Below, in pieces: positions 48,201 to 58,810 of a DNA stretch of 64,000 bases; position 1 is the first letter of the stretch; every line of letters starts with the position of its first letter. The notes beneath the pieces are model-generated. The model ran no database searches. It was not told the origin of the DNA and was given only the letters and a program-made list of their open reading frames with translations. Made by a program: the position numbers and the translations under genes. Source of the DNA: Micromonospora endophytica (GTDB lineage: Bacteria > Actinomycetota > Actinomycetes > Mycobacteriales > Micromonosporaceae). The DNA lies in NCBI RefSeq assembly GCF_003236305.1, contig NZ_POTX01000002.1, forward strand, positions 23,513 through 87,512, in the 5' to 3' direction.

Positions 48201-49659
48201 GCTGACCGACTACTCCGTGGCGGTGGTCAACCACGGCACGCCCAGCTACGTGGCCCAGCACGACGGCACACTCTGGCTGTCCCTGATGCGCTCCTGCACC
48301 GGCTGGCCCAGCGGAGTCTGGATCGACGGGCCCCGTCGGGGCACCCCCGACGGGGCCGGGTTCGCCCTGCAACACTGGAGCCACACCTTCCGGTACAGCC
48401 TGCTCGCCGGCCCCGGCGACTGGCGGCAGGCCGGTTTCGTCCGCGCCGCGCAGGAACTGAACCACCGGCTACGGGCCGAGCCCGTCCCCTCCGGACCCGG
48501 CACGCTACCCCGAGTCGCGAGCCTGGGGTCGGTCGAACCCGCCAACGTGCTCCTCTCCGCGCTCAAGCCGAGCGGCAACCCGGTCGCGGCCGGCCAGCCC
48601 GGCACCGTCGACCCGGCCGACGGGCTCACCGTGCGGCTCTACGAGTCGGCCGGCGCGCAGACCCGAGCTCGGATCCGGCTGCACGGCGGGCTGCGTACGC
48701 CGGCCGTCACCAACGTGATCGAGCAGGGCCCCGCGATATCGGCGGCGCAGCCACCGGCCGACACCGACGGCGAAGACCTGACCATCGAACTGAGCCCCGC
48801 CGACGTGGTCACCGTCACCGCCCGGCCGGCGCAGCCGGGCCCGCTCGCGTCGGGCCCGCTCGCGTCGGGCCCGCTCGCGTCGGATCCGCTCGGGCCGCAG
48901 CGGCGCGGGCCGGGCACCGAGCCGGTGCAGCCGGTGTTCACCCGCTACTGGCTGCACAACAAGGGACCCGCGCCGATGGGCAACCTACCGGTCAGCGTGC
49001 ACCTGCACCCCACCACCGCCGCGCTGTCCGGCTCCGCCACGTCGGCCGCGCTGCGGGTCACCGTGGGCTCCGCGACGGCAGCCACCGCCGGTACGGTCGA
49101 CCTCGACGTGCCCGCCGGGCTTACCGTGAGCCCGGCCGGCCCGCACCGCTATGCCCTCGACACCGGGGAATTTCAGCACTTCGATCTCTCTGTGCGCGCG
49201 GCCGACGCCGCGCCCGGGCGGTACTTCCTCGCCGCGCGGATCCGCGATGAGCTCGGCCAGGAGCTTGAGGACGTCATGACCGTCACCGTGGGCACCGGTC
49301 CCGCGGACGAGGCGGAGCCACCGGGTGACATCGACGCGACACTGGAACCGGCCGAAGTGACCATGGTGGCCGGCGCCGGCACGACTCTCACCCTGCGGCT
49401 GCACAACCGTGCCGCGTCGACGGTCCGGGGCGAAGCCCAACTACTCAGCCCGTACGGCACCTGGGGCGAACCGGATGACGAGCTGTCCACCGGCCCCTGG
49501 ATCCAGGGGTTCGTGCTGCCGGCCGGGGGCACCGGCACTGTCGACTTCACGGTGCGTACGCCGGCCGGCGCCCGACCCGGCGGGCAGTGGTGGGCGCTGG
49601 CCCGAATCACCAGCTTCGGGCAGGTCCAATACACCGCGACGGTCTCCCTCACCACGTGA
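45265..49659 (+). CDS. GH38 alpha-mannosidase-like protein with C-terminal NEW3-type domains
   Basis: This 1464-residue protein has the GH38 catalytic domain after about 100 residues: VSHFHYDPVWWNTQ (zinc-binding His and Asp), GGMYNEPNTNLTHPESTIRN, and DVFGHDPAFPG with the nucleophile Asp region. A middle region YGAHHDAVTGTESDQVYLD also fits GH38. The C-terminal third carries NEW3/beta-sandwich-like repeats with VTVTARPAQP and PAGLTVSPAGPHRYAL. No signal peptide is seen, so it appears cytoplasmic. ATG 45265 has AAGGA about ten bases upstream; an in-frame extension to 45157 overlaps the previous gene and is rejected. A 15-bp tandem repeat encodes its linker. Confidence 0.85.
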   Translation: MHISQIETTDLFLGPEGAPRQVVRVTLTVEQPTPPVSVRIDGPTVRTPEPVVTAALAAGESVTVEVGVQVAAPAPEGSWHRITVVAQTPAARVTADGELRAAATGWTVWMVSHFHYDPVWWNTQRGFTELWQQLPDVPGADRLRPPFVRTAFDLVRAHLDAARHDDDYRFVLAEIDYLQPYWNVFVDDRADLRRLLREGRVELVGGMYNEPNTNLTHPESTIRNAVQGIGYQRDVLGGDPRTAWMLDVFGHDPAFPGLMADAGLTSSAWARGPFHQVGAKRHTGDITRMQFPSEFEWLSPTGRGLLTAYLADHYVAGWGMERKETLDEAMAEAYAQYRELRKVAATRNVLLPVGHDHNIPSRWCTEIHRAWPQRYQWPRFRMGVPRDFFAAVRAELTGAADGAGTAGLAPAARRPSPQTRDMNPVYTGKDVSYIDTKQAQRATETLLLDAERLATLAMLLGDRYPSEALDKAWRLLSYGAHHDAVTGTESDQVYLDLLAGWREAHELAGTAWRDAAAGLAAHVDTEGGGQAVLLVNSLSWARDGIARIRLRYPAPGPAGVVVRDETGADLPAVAEGLTRHDDGSIAEVDLSVPASAVPALGYRVLRVATDDQRATVEAARADAVPARPVTGWSATSGPPSISNATFQVDADPRRGGALCRIVDRRTGRDLLRPDGLGDELIVQDEYVDHPRYGEGPWHLLPKGPGRGFGDNPAEVRVEQSAAGSRLISRTVLDELQVTREVILWHGTDRIDFRTHVDGSIGQDRLLRVRFDLALPGTLPVAEVGFAAIGRPFGFPESDSAEHLWALDNPAHTWAGLSSTARIRLRGEDGDVHQHAIGVAELVADDDPGLDDQVRAVLVALARQGVTATRTVPDGPRYGALDADSNLPDVRIVLGADNSFAEAVLNAADDAYRAVLAATGRVFVPAARPRPQVWVPDADLRDPRDLPVLIVTAADPLIGDLDDATIEVRQPTRLAGFDDPLTDYSVAVVNHGTPSYVAQHDGTLWLSLMRSCTGWPSGVWIDGPRRGTPDGAGFALQHWSHTFRYSLLAGPGDWRQAGFVRAAQELNHRLRAEPVPSGPGTLPRVASLGSVEPANVLLSALKPSGNPVAAGQPGTVDPADGLTVRLYESAGAQTRARIRLHGGLRTPAVTNVIEQGPAISAAQPPADTDGEDLTIELSPADVVTVTARPAQPGPLASGPLASGPLASDPLGPQRRGPGTEPVQPVFTRYWLHNKGPAPMGNLPVSVHLHPTTAALSGSATSAALRVTVGSATAATAGTVDLDVPAGLTVSPAGPHRYALDTGEFQHFDLSVRAADAAPGRYFLAARIRDELGQELEDVMTVTVGTGPADEAEPPGDIDATLEPAEVTMVAGAGTTLTLRLHNRAASTVRGEAQLLSPYGTWGEPDDELSTGPWIQGFVLPAGGTGTVDFTVRTPAGARPGGQWWALARITSFGQVQYTATVSLTT
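48837..48890 (+). repeat. 15-bp tandem repeat in mannosidase linker
   Basis: Three exact copies of GGGCCCGCTCGCGTC start at 48837, 48852 and 48867, followed by a degenerate fourth. They encode GPLAS repeats in the linker between beta-sandwich domains. Copy number could vary by slippage without changing the frame. Confidence 0.75.
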
Positions 49660-49803
49660 TCAGGCGAGCCGGCCGGACCATGGTCCAGCTGCGAGAACGG
49701 ACACAGTCCGGCACGGGAATAGGGGCACCGGCGGCGAGTTGGAACCAGACATGACCTTCGCACCACAGCCGGCCCTGTCTCCGGGTCGGGCGGTGACGTC
49801 CCG

Positions 49804-51084
49804 ATGACCGCCGTCGACACCGCCGCGTCCCCACCGCCCGCGCAGATGCCCGGCGACCTGATGAGCCGTGGGCAACGCCTGCGGCTCATCCTGGTGCTCG
49901 GCTCGCTGATCGCGGTGGGACCGCTCACCATCGACATGTATCTTCCCGCGTTGCCGGCCATCGTCGACGACTTCGCCATCAACTCGGCGACGGTGCAGCT
50001 GACCCTCACCGGCACGCTCGTCGGCCTCGCCGTCGGCCAGTTGGTGATCGGCCCACTCTCCGACGCGCTCGGCCGCCGGGCGCCGCTGATCGCGGGCACC
50101 GCGCTGCACGTCGTCGCCTCGGTGGGCTGCGCGCTCGCCCCGAACATCACGGTGCTCGGCGCGCTGCGGGTCGTCCAGGGGCTGGGCGCGGCGGCCGCCG
50201 CGGTGATCGCCATGGCGGTGGTACGCGACCTGTTCAGCGGCACGTCCTTCGCCCGGGTGTTGTCCCGCCTGCTGCTGGTGATGGGGGCCGCACCGGTGCT
50301 GGCGCCGACCCTCGGCAGCGAACTGCTGCGCTGGACGCAGTGGCGGGGCATCTTCGCGGCGCTCGTGGTCTTCGGCGTACTGCTGATGCTGATCGCCGCG
50401 CTCGGGCTGCCGGAGACGCTGCCACCCGGGCGTCGGCAACGCGGCGGCGTGCTCTCCACCGCCCGGCTCTACCGCTCGCTCCTTCGTGACCGGGCCTTCG
50501 TCGGGCTGGTGCTGGTGGCGGCGCTGGCCATGGCGGCGATCTTCGCCTACGTGGCCGGATCGTCGTTCGTGCTACAGGGCCAGTACGGACTCAGCGAGCA
50601 GCAGTTCGGGTTCGCGTTCGGCGCGGGTGCGATCGGCCTGATCGGTGCCACCCAGGGCAACGTACGGCTGCTGCGACGCTACCCACCGCAACGGATCCTG
50701 ATGGCCGCGCTGCTCATCGGCGCAGTGGCCGCCCTGGTGCTGCTCGGTGTCGCGGTGACCGGTTTCGGTGGGCTGCCCGCCCTGCTCGCGTCCCTGTGGC
50801 TGGTGCTCGCCGCGACCGGCCTGGCCATGCCGAACGCGCCCGCGCTGGCGCTGAGCCGGCACGGTGAGGCGGCCGGCACGGCCTCCGCCCTGCTCGGCGC
50901 GGTGCAGTTCGGCGTCGGCGCGCTGACCGCGCCCCTGGTGGGCGTGCTGGGCAACGGCGCCGCGGCGATGGGCCTGGTGATCGCCGGTGGCCTGCTCGCC
51001 GCGCTCGTCGTGCTGCTGCTCGTGGTGCGCCCCGACCGGCTGGCGATGGTGGAGCTGGATCCGGTGGCCGTCGCCGTCCACTGA
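49804..51084 (+). CDS. MFS efflux transporter, Bcr/CflA type
   Basis: This 426-residue protein has 12 predicted helices. MYLPALPAIVDDF at the first periplasmic loop, GQLVIGPLSDALGRRAPLI (MFS motif A between helices 2 and 3) and LGALRVVQGLGAAAAAVIAMAVVRDLF are hallmarks of the Bcr/CflA drug-resistance group. It likely exports a small toxic compound by proton antiport. ATG 49804 lacks a strong ribosome site; internal ATG 49861 (MSRGQRL) is a possible start that keeps all helices. The 49660-49803 gap upstream holds only a weak 18-codon ORF. Confidence 0.85.
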   Translation: MTAVDTAASPPPAQMPGDLMSRGQRLRLILVLGSLIAVGPLTIDMYLPALPAIVDDFAINSATVQLTLTGTLVGLAVGQLVIGPLSDALGRRAPLIAGTALHVVASVGCALAPNITVLGALRVVQGLGAAAAAVIAMAVVRDLFSGTSFARVLSRLLLVMGAAPVLAPTLGSELLRWTQWRGIFAALVVFGVLLMLIAALGLPETLPPGRRQRGGVLSTARLYRSLLRDRAFVGLVLVAALAMAAIFAYVAGSSFVLQGQYGLSEQQFGFAFGAGAIGLIGATQGNVRLLRRYPPQRILMAALLIGAVAALVLLGVAVTGFGGLPALLASLWLVLAATGLAMPNAPALALSRHGEAAGTASALLGAVQFGVGALTAPLVGVLGNGAAAMGLVIAGGLLAALVVLLLVVRPDRLAMVELDPVAVAVH

Positions 51085-51122
51085 GCCCGAAGTGTCGGTG
51101 GGCTGCTCTACCGTCCGACGGC

Positions 51123-52460
51123 GTGAACGCAGTGCAGACGTACCGCTATCTCGCCTCCTCCACGCTCGGCCACGGCGCCCTCGCCTTGCAGACCAGCGGC
51201 GGGCCGGCGCCCAACCCCCGCTTCTTCACCGGTTTCCTCACCACCCCCCAGGCGGCGGCGGTCGGGCTGCTGGCCGTGGCCGAGGTCGCCCGCACCCGCT
51301 ACCACCGGCCGGTCAGCCCGGCCAGCCTCGACCCGGTGGTCACCGGCAGCCGGGACCGGCTGCGTTTCGAGTCGTTCTCCGGCTGCTGCGGGGTGTACGC
51401 CCGGCTCGACGCGTTGCCCGAGGGCCTCGACGGCGACGTGGTCGAGCACGGCACCACCAACGTCGACGTCAACACCCCGCTGCGGGAGGCCCTGTCGCGG
51501 GTCGGCGGTCTGGATCCGCTGCACCTGTCGGTCGGCCCGGACGACCTCACAGTGTCCACCATGGACGGCGCGGTGGTGGAGAAGAAGGTGCCGCTGCCGG
51601 TGCGCTGGCTACGCGGCTTCGCCGAGGTGCAGGTCCTCGCGGCCCGCTTCGAGCCCCGGGCGGAGCTGGCGGCCACCGAAGCGGCGGCGTTCCTGCGCCG
51701 GCTGCCGACCGGCAACGACCGCTCGGTGCTCTGGGTGGTGCCGGCCGGGCGAAGCCTGCGGCTGACCTCCCGGCCGACAGCCGGGGCGGTCTGCCTGGCC
51801 GGGGCGAGCCGGCTGGTCGCGCTGCGCCCGATGCTGCGCTTCGCGAAGACCCTCCGGGTGTACGGGCCCACGGTGGCCGCCGGTTCCGCCCCCGTGCCGA
51901 GCGTCTGGGAGTTGGACACCGGCGCGCTGCGCCTGTCGCTCACCCTCTCCCCCGAGCCGTACCGGGGCTTCTCCGGCGAGGGCGCGGCGCTCACCGCGCT
52001 GGCCGGTGACGACGTCGTCGACGACGCCGACCTGGTCTCGGCGCTGCTGTCCTGGGATCCGACGATCGACGTGGACCGGTTGGCCGTCCAGTCCGACCTC
52101 GACGCGGACCGGGTCCGGGGAGCGTTGGCGCAGTTGGGCACGGCCGGACGAGTCGGCTACGACGTGTCCGAGGCGGCGTACTTCCACCGGGTGATGCCGT
52201 ACGACGCGGGTCGGGCCGAGCGGGACAACCCCCGGCTGGTCGGGGCGCGGGCCCTGCTCGACGCGGGGGCGGTGCACCGCGACGGCCCAGTCGTGACGGT
52301 CCGCAGCGACGGCCAGGTCTACCGGGTCCGCGAGCTGCCCGACGGTGCGCTCACCTGCACCTGCCACTGGTGGGCCAAGCACCAGGGGCAGCGGGGGCCC
52401 TGCCGGCACGCCCTGGCCGCCCGGATGGTGACCAGCAACCAGGTCGAGGAGCGGGTGTGA
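51123..52460 (+). CDS. SWIM zinc-finger protein
   Basis: This 445-residue protein ends in a SWIM domain (about residues 395-440): CTCHWW...GPCRHALA gives the CxC...CxH zinc ligands, preceded by VRSDGQVYRVRELPDGALTCTC. The rest is a conserved region of unknown role that includes FESFSGCCGVYARLD. SWIM domains bind DNA or proteins. GTG 51123 lies eight bases after a TACCGT hexamer, so a leaderless transcript is possible. It overlaps the following large gene by GTGA, a pair seen repeatedly in actinomycetes. Confidence 0.82.
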   Translation: MNAVQTYRYLASSTLGHGALALQTSGGPAPNPRFFTGFLTTPQAAAVGLLAVAEVARTRYHRPVSPASLDPVVTGSRDRLRFESFSGCCGVYARLDALPEGLDGDVVEHGTTNVDVNTPLREALSRVGGLDPLHLSVGPDDLTVSTMDGAVVEKKVPLPVRWLRGFAEVQVLAARFEPRAELAATEAAAFLRRLPTGNDRSVLWVVPAGRSLRLTSRPTAGAVCLAGASRLVALRPMLRFAKTLRVYGPTVAAGSAPVPSVWELDTGALRLSLTLSPEPYRGFSGEGAALTALAGDDVVDDADLVSALLSWDPTIDVDRLAVQSDLDADRVRGALAQLGTAGRVGYDVSEAAYFHRVMPYDAGRAERDNPRLVGARALLDAGAVHRDGPVVTVRSDGQVYRVRELPDGALTCTCHWWAKHQGQRGPCRHALAARMVTSNQVEERV

Positions 52461-55099
52461 CGCGCACCGGGATCATCGAGGGCACCGCGCGGCGGCAGCG
52501 GGAGTTGGCGGCCGGCGGCACCGGCGACCTGTTCGACCTGGTGATCAAGGGGCACGCCGAGGCAATCGCGGCGGCCCTGGCCGGCCTGCCCGAGCAGCGC
52601 CGCCGGGAGATCGGCAGGGAACTGACCACCTGGTTCAAGAAGCGCGACCGCAACGCGTGGTGGGCGGAGCAGCCCGGCAGCGCCCTGGCGGTGCTCGTGG
52701 TCGGCTGCCTGCCCACCGCCGCCCAGGCCGCCGCGATTCTCGGTCGGGACGCGGTCACGCTGCACGCGCGGGCGGCGGACCTGGTTCGCGCTGTCGCCGA
52801 GGAACGCGGGGTGGACTGGCTCGGTGACCTGGCCCACCGGCTGGCGGCCCGGTTCACGCAGCAGTCCTGGACCGGTCGATGGCAGTTCGTCGCCGCGCTG
52901 CTGCGCGCCGAGGGTGCCGCGCCACCCACCGACGACCGGTCGGTGCAGTTGTGGCTGCGCGCGGTCGAGTTCCCCGCTGATCGGCACCGGGGGCGGCCGG
53001 TGCCGGTGGCGGACCGGCTGCGCGGCGACCCGTTCCTGCCGCACATGCTGCCGCGGCTGTTCGAGGTGGACGGCATCGGCACGCAGATGATGTTCGCGGT
53101 CGTCCACCGCAGCTGGGAGGACCGGGAGCGGCACGCGCTGCCGACCGCGCTGGCCCAGCTCGCCGCCGAGCAGGTGGTCGACCGGGCGACGCTCATCGAC
53201 GGCGCGATCGGCCGGCTGCTGCGCGGAGACCGGCCCGCCGCGCTGCGCGCCTTCACCACCCTGCTCGGCCTGCTCGCGCCGTCCGACACCGAGATCACCG
53301 CCCGCCGCGTCGACTACCTGCGACTGCTCACCGACGCACCGGCGCCGGCCGCCACCATGGCGCAGCAGGCGCTGCGGGAGTTGCCCGACCTGGCGCTGGA
53401 GTCGGTTCTCGACGCGTCCGGGCAAGTGCTGGGCCGAGCCGAGAAGGCAGTGGTCCGGGCCCAACTGACCTGGCTCGACCGGCTGGCCCGCCAGCACCCG
53501 GGCCAGGCCGCCGCGATAGCCGAGGTGATCGCCGTCGCCGCCGCGCATCCCGCCGTCGAGCTGCGGGACCGGGCGATCGCGTTGGCCGCTCGGCACGGCG
53601 TCGCCCCGGCCGAGGCCGGTCCGGCGGTCGCCGAGCCGCGCGGCGACGACCTGCCCGTACCGCCTCCGCCGGCAGCGGCGCCTGCGCCCATCACCGACGT
53701 GGACGAACTGGCCGAGGAGGTCGCCGTCCTGCTCGGCCGGCCGGCGCCCGGCACCGGCCTCGACCGGGTCCTGGACGGGCTGGTCCGGCTCACCGCCGCC
53801 GACGGGCCCCGGGTGCACGCCGCGCTCACCCCGGTCGTCGAGCGTCGGCACTGGTCCTGGGCGGAGCAGCGGCACGATCCGTGCTGCCTGCGGGCGTTGG
53901 TTGTCGACCTGTTCCAGACCGCTGGGGCGAGACCGAAGCCCCAGCGGCGCAGCCGGTGGGAGGCGCTGCTGGCGGCCGTACGCCGCAGTGATGCCACGCC
54001 TTCGGCACCGGAGCTGGTCGCCATCGACCCGCGGGTGCCGCCGGCGCACCGACTGCTACGCGCCCGCCTGACCGAGATCGGTGTGCACCTCAACGAGCCC
54101 GGTCATCCCGGTCTGCTGGCCACCCCGACCTCGGCAAACGGCCTGCTCGACCCGCTGGCGCTGGTGGAGCGGCTGGCCCTGCTCGGCGACCGGGCAGCCG
54201 GGCACTGGGATCTCACCCAGGCGCTGCTGCGGCTGCCGGCCACCGTCGAGGAGGCGGTGGCGGAGAAGGCGGCGGCGCTGGGCACCCCGGCCGGGCAGCG
54301 GCTCGCCGCCTGGCTGCGCGGCGGTGGCCTGCCGCAGCCGGTGATGTGGGTCGAGACCGTGCACCGGCGACCGAGCCAGGGCCGCCACGACTGGGAGTTC
54401 TACCTGATGCCGCCGGAGCGGATGCTGGCCGGGCTGCGCCCACCCGAGGGTTACCACGACCGGTACGGGCTGCTCACCACCGAGCCGGGGACGCTCTGGG
54501 CGGGGCACCACGAGTGGGCCCACCTGTGGCCGGCGATCCTGCCCGGACACCGGGGCGTGGTGGCGGCGTACACGTTGCCGATGGTGGCTGCCACCGCCGA
54601 CCGGGACCAGGCCGGCGGTGCCGCGCTGTTGCCGCTGCTCGCCGAGGGCACCGGCCCGGGTGGGATGGCGCTGGACCTGGCTGTGGCGTACGGTCTCGGC
54701 GCCCGACACGCCGCCGACCGGGTCGCCGCCCTGGACGCCCTGCTCGCCCTCGCCGCTCAGGGAGACTTCGACGCGACGTTCTGCGGGCAACGGGTCGGCC
54801 AGTTGGCGGCCACGCAGGTGCTGAAACTGTCCCGGGTGGTCGAGCCGCTGCGCGACGCGGCACAGGCCGGCGCGCCGCTCACCGTGTGGCGGCTGCTGGC
54901 CGCCGCGCTGCCGGTGGCGCTCGCCGCGTCCACCACGCCACGCGGCCTGCCCGACCTGCTCACCCTGGCCACCGAGACGGCCACCACCACCGGCGTACGC
55001 ATCGAGGTGCCGGGCCTGGCCGAGGTGGCCGGGCGGGGCGGGTCGAGCCGCCTGGTCACCGAGGCCCGCCGCCTGCACCGCACGCTGCGCGTCGGGTGA
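52457..55099 (+). CDS. DUF6493-like helical-repeat protein, unknown function
   Basis: This 880-residue protein is largely alpha-helical, with Leu/Ala-rich repeats resembling HEAT-type repeats (for example LAQLAAEQVVDRATLIDGAI, and LRAFTTLLGLLAPSDTEI). A Pro-rich break at about residues 400-415 separates two lobes. The conserved WFKKRDRNAWW and a C-terminal DWEFYLMPPERML block are typical of the SWIM-associated DUF6493-like family. It has no enzyme motif I can see. The start GTG overlaps the SWIM gene stop, so the two proteins probably act together, perhaps as a scaffold and a nucleic-acid or protein binder. Confidence 0.7.
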   Translation: MTRTGIIEGTARRQRELAAGGTGDLFDLVIKGHAEAIAAALAGLPEQRRREIGRELTTWFKKRDRNAWWAEQPGSALAVLVVGCLPTAAQAAAILGRDAVTLHARAADLVRAVAEERGVDWLGDLAHRLAARFTQQSWTGRWQFVAALLRAEGAAPPTDDRSVQLWLRAVEFPADRHRGRPVPVADRLRGDPFLPHMLPRLFEVDGIGTQMMFAVVHRSWEDRERHALPTALAQLAAEQVVDRATLIDGAIGRLLRGDRPAALRAFTTLLGLLAPSDTEITARRVDYLRLLTDAPAPAATMAQQALRELPDLALESVLDASGQVLGRAEKAVVRAQLTWLDRLARQHPGQAAAIAEVIAVAAAHPAVELRDRAIALAARHGVAPAEAGPAVAEPRGDDLPVPPPPAAAPAPITDVDELAEEVAVLLGRPAPGTGLDRVLDGLVRLTAADGPRVHAALTPVVERRHWSWAEQRHDPCCLRALVVDLFQTAGARPKPQRRSRWEALLAAVRRSDATPSAPELVAIDPRVPPAHRLLRARLTEIGVHLNEPGHPGLLATPTSANGLLDPLALVERLALLGDRAAGHWDLTQALLRLPATVEEAVAEKAAALGTPAGQRLAAWLRGGGLPQPVMWVETVHRRPSQGRHDWEFYLMPPERMLAGLRPPEGYHDRYGLLTTEPGTLWAGHHEWAHLWPAILPGHRGVVAAYTLPMVAATADRDQAGGAALLPLLAEGTGPGGMALDLAVAYGLGARHAADRVAALDALLALAAQGDFDATFCGQRVGQLAATQVLKLSRVVEPLRDAAQAGAPLTVWRLLAAALPVALAASTTPRGLPDLLTLATETATTTGVRIEVPGLAEVAGRGGSSRLVTEARRLHRTLRVG

Positions 55100-55152
55100 C
55101 CTCCGGACGGCGTGGGCCCGGCGCGACCCGAGTCGGGCCCACGGCGCGGTGG

Positions 55153-55158
55153 AACAAT
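55153..55158 (+). promoter_or_regulatory. Leaderless -10 of the methyltransferase gene
   Basis: AACAAT ends seven bases before ATG 55166. The spacing equals that of TATTAT to the leader peptide at 5655. No good -35 is visible. Confidence 0.35.
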
Positions 55159-55165
55159 GCGAGCC

Positions 55166-55834
55166 ATGCCTTCCCTCACGCCGGATCGGCTCGATTTCCG
55201 TGGTGTGCGTCGTGCCTACGACACGGTGGCGGAGGACTACGCCGCCTATCTGCCGGACACCCGGGCCGAGTCGCCGCTCGACCTGGCCATGCTCGACGCC
55301 TTCGCCGAGGCGGTACGGTCCGATGCGGACGGGCCGGTGCTCGACGCCGGGTGCGGCGCCGGCCGGATGAGCCGCTATCTCGCCGAGCGTGGCTGTCACG
55401 TGCACGGGGTCGACCTGTCGCCGGGCATGCTCGCGATGGCCCGACGCGACCATCCCGACCTGGCGTTCGCCGTCGGCTCGTTGACCGCACTGCCCTGTCC
55501 GGACGACCGTTTCGGCGGCGTGGTGCTCTGGTATTCGATCATCCACACGCCGCCTGCCGGCCTGGCCCGGATCTTCGCGGAGGCGGCCCGGGTGCTCCGC
55601 CCCGGCGGCCACCTGCTCGTCGCGTTCCAGGCCGGCGAGGGTGTCCGCGACCTCGCCGAGGCGTACCGCCGCTTCGGCCACGAGATCCGACTTCAGCGGC
55701 ACCGCCACCCGGTGGACCAGGTCGCCGCTCACCTCGCCGCAACCGGCCTGCACGAGGTTGCCCGCCTGGTCCGCAGCCCCATCGCCTCCGAACGCGACAG
55801 CCAAGCCGCCCTCCTTGCCCGTCTCGAACAGTGA
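55166..55834 (+). CDS. Class I SAM-dependent methyltransferase
   Basis: This 222-residue protein has the SAM-binding motif I VLDAGCGAGRMSRYLAERG, motif II with acidic VHGVDLSPGMLAMAR and motif IV around GGVVLWYSIIH, in the Methyltransf_11 pattern. Motif I lies at about residues 51-69. The methyl acceptor is unknown. ATG 55166 is chosen because a -10-like hexamer ends seven bases upstream; ATG 55157 is the alternative and adds three residues. A strong bidirectional terminator follows. Confidence 0.82.
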   Translation: MPSLTPDRLDFRGVRRAYDTVAEDYAAYLPDTRAESPLDLAMLDAFAEAVRSDADGPVLDAGCGAGRMSRYLAERGCHVHGVDLSPGMLAMARRDHPDLAFAVGSLTALPCPDDRFGGVVLWYSIIHTPPAGLARIFAEAARVLRPGGHLLVAFQAGEGVRDLAEAYRRFGHEIRLQRHRHPVDQVAAHLAATGLHEVARLVRSPIASERDSQAALLARLEQ

Positions 55835-55842
55835 GTCCTGGC

Positions 55843-55888
55843 GCGAAAGCGCCCGCCCGTGGGCTGCCCTTCCGGGGGGCGCTTTCGC
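55843..55888. terminator. Bidirectional terminator hairpin
   Basis: GCGAAAGCGCCC (55843-55854) pairs exactly with GGGCGCTTTCGC (55877-55888), 12 bp with a 22-base loop. It lies between the convergent methyltransferase and catalase genes. Confidence 0.65.
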
Positions 55889-55900
55889 ACCAAGGTCTAC

Positions 55901-58168
<2,268 letters not shown>

Positions 58169-58306
58169 TTCTACAGGTACCTCCCTGGAGCACAACGAGC
58201 AGACTCCATCGGCGGTACCCGGGACAGAGCGAGCAAAACGGAGCGAATGTCACAGGACACGTTCACCCACAAGCCCGCACCGGACCGACCCGGCGGCCGC
58301 CGCGGA

Positions 58307-58810
58307 TCAGACGGGCGTAGGCCGCAGGTGTGCGAAGTAGTCCCGCTGCGCCGGGTAATAGTCGTCGAACGATGGCATCGCCGTGCCGTCGCGGCTGGCC
58401 ACCAGGCGGTCCAGGTAGTACTCCCAACCGGGCCCGATCTCCCCCAGGCCCTCGACCGTGTCCAGGTGCTGCACGAAGCGCAACCCGGTCCGCCCACCGT
58501 GCGACGTGAGCAGCAGTTCCAGCCGCCAACTGCCGGACTCGTCACGCGCGGACAGCGCTAGCCGCCGAGGCGGCTCACAGGCGTCGATTCGCAGCTCGGA
58601 CCAGGGCGCTTCCGCTTCGTACGCCATCTGCACCCGGATGCGGCTACCCGGCGCTGCCTTCCCTTCCCAGCGGCCGTACCACCGGGCGGTGCGGTCCGGT
58701 TCGGTCAGGCTGGCCCAGACGTCCTCGATCGGGGCCCGGAACTCGCGGGTGAGGACCAGGTCGGTTCCGGTGTCGGTGCCGAAGAGCCGGCCGGTGGGGA
58801 TGGGTGTCAT
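58307..58810 (-). CDS. SRPBCC/AHSA1-domain protein
   Basis: This 167-residue protein has an AHSA1-like START-related fold: LTREFRAPIEDVWASLTEPDRTARWYGRWEG at the N terminus, then PGSRIRVQMAYEAEAPWSELRIDAC and a C-terminal GWEYYLDRLVASRDG. Such proteins bind hydrophobic ligands or act as co-chaperone-like factors, and are often coupled to ArsR genes. ATG 58810 overlaps the ArsR stop by ATGA, so the two are one operon. Confidence 0.85.
   Translation of the reverse strand: MTPIPTGRLFGTDTGTDLVLTREFRAPIEDVWASLTEPDRTARWYGRWEGKAAPGSRIRVQMAYEAEAPWSELRIDACEPPRRLALSARDESGSWRLELLLTSHGGRTGLRFVQHLDTVEGLGEIGPGWEYYLDRLVASRDGTAMPSFDDYYPAQRDYFAHLRPTPV

Noticed and set aside
49751..49807. 18-codon ORF MTFAPQPALSPGRAVTSR overlapping the MFS start by ATGA
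   Set aside because: No real ribosome site and no leader-peptide pattern; the overlap may be chance. Too weak to list as a gene.
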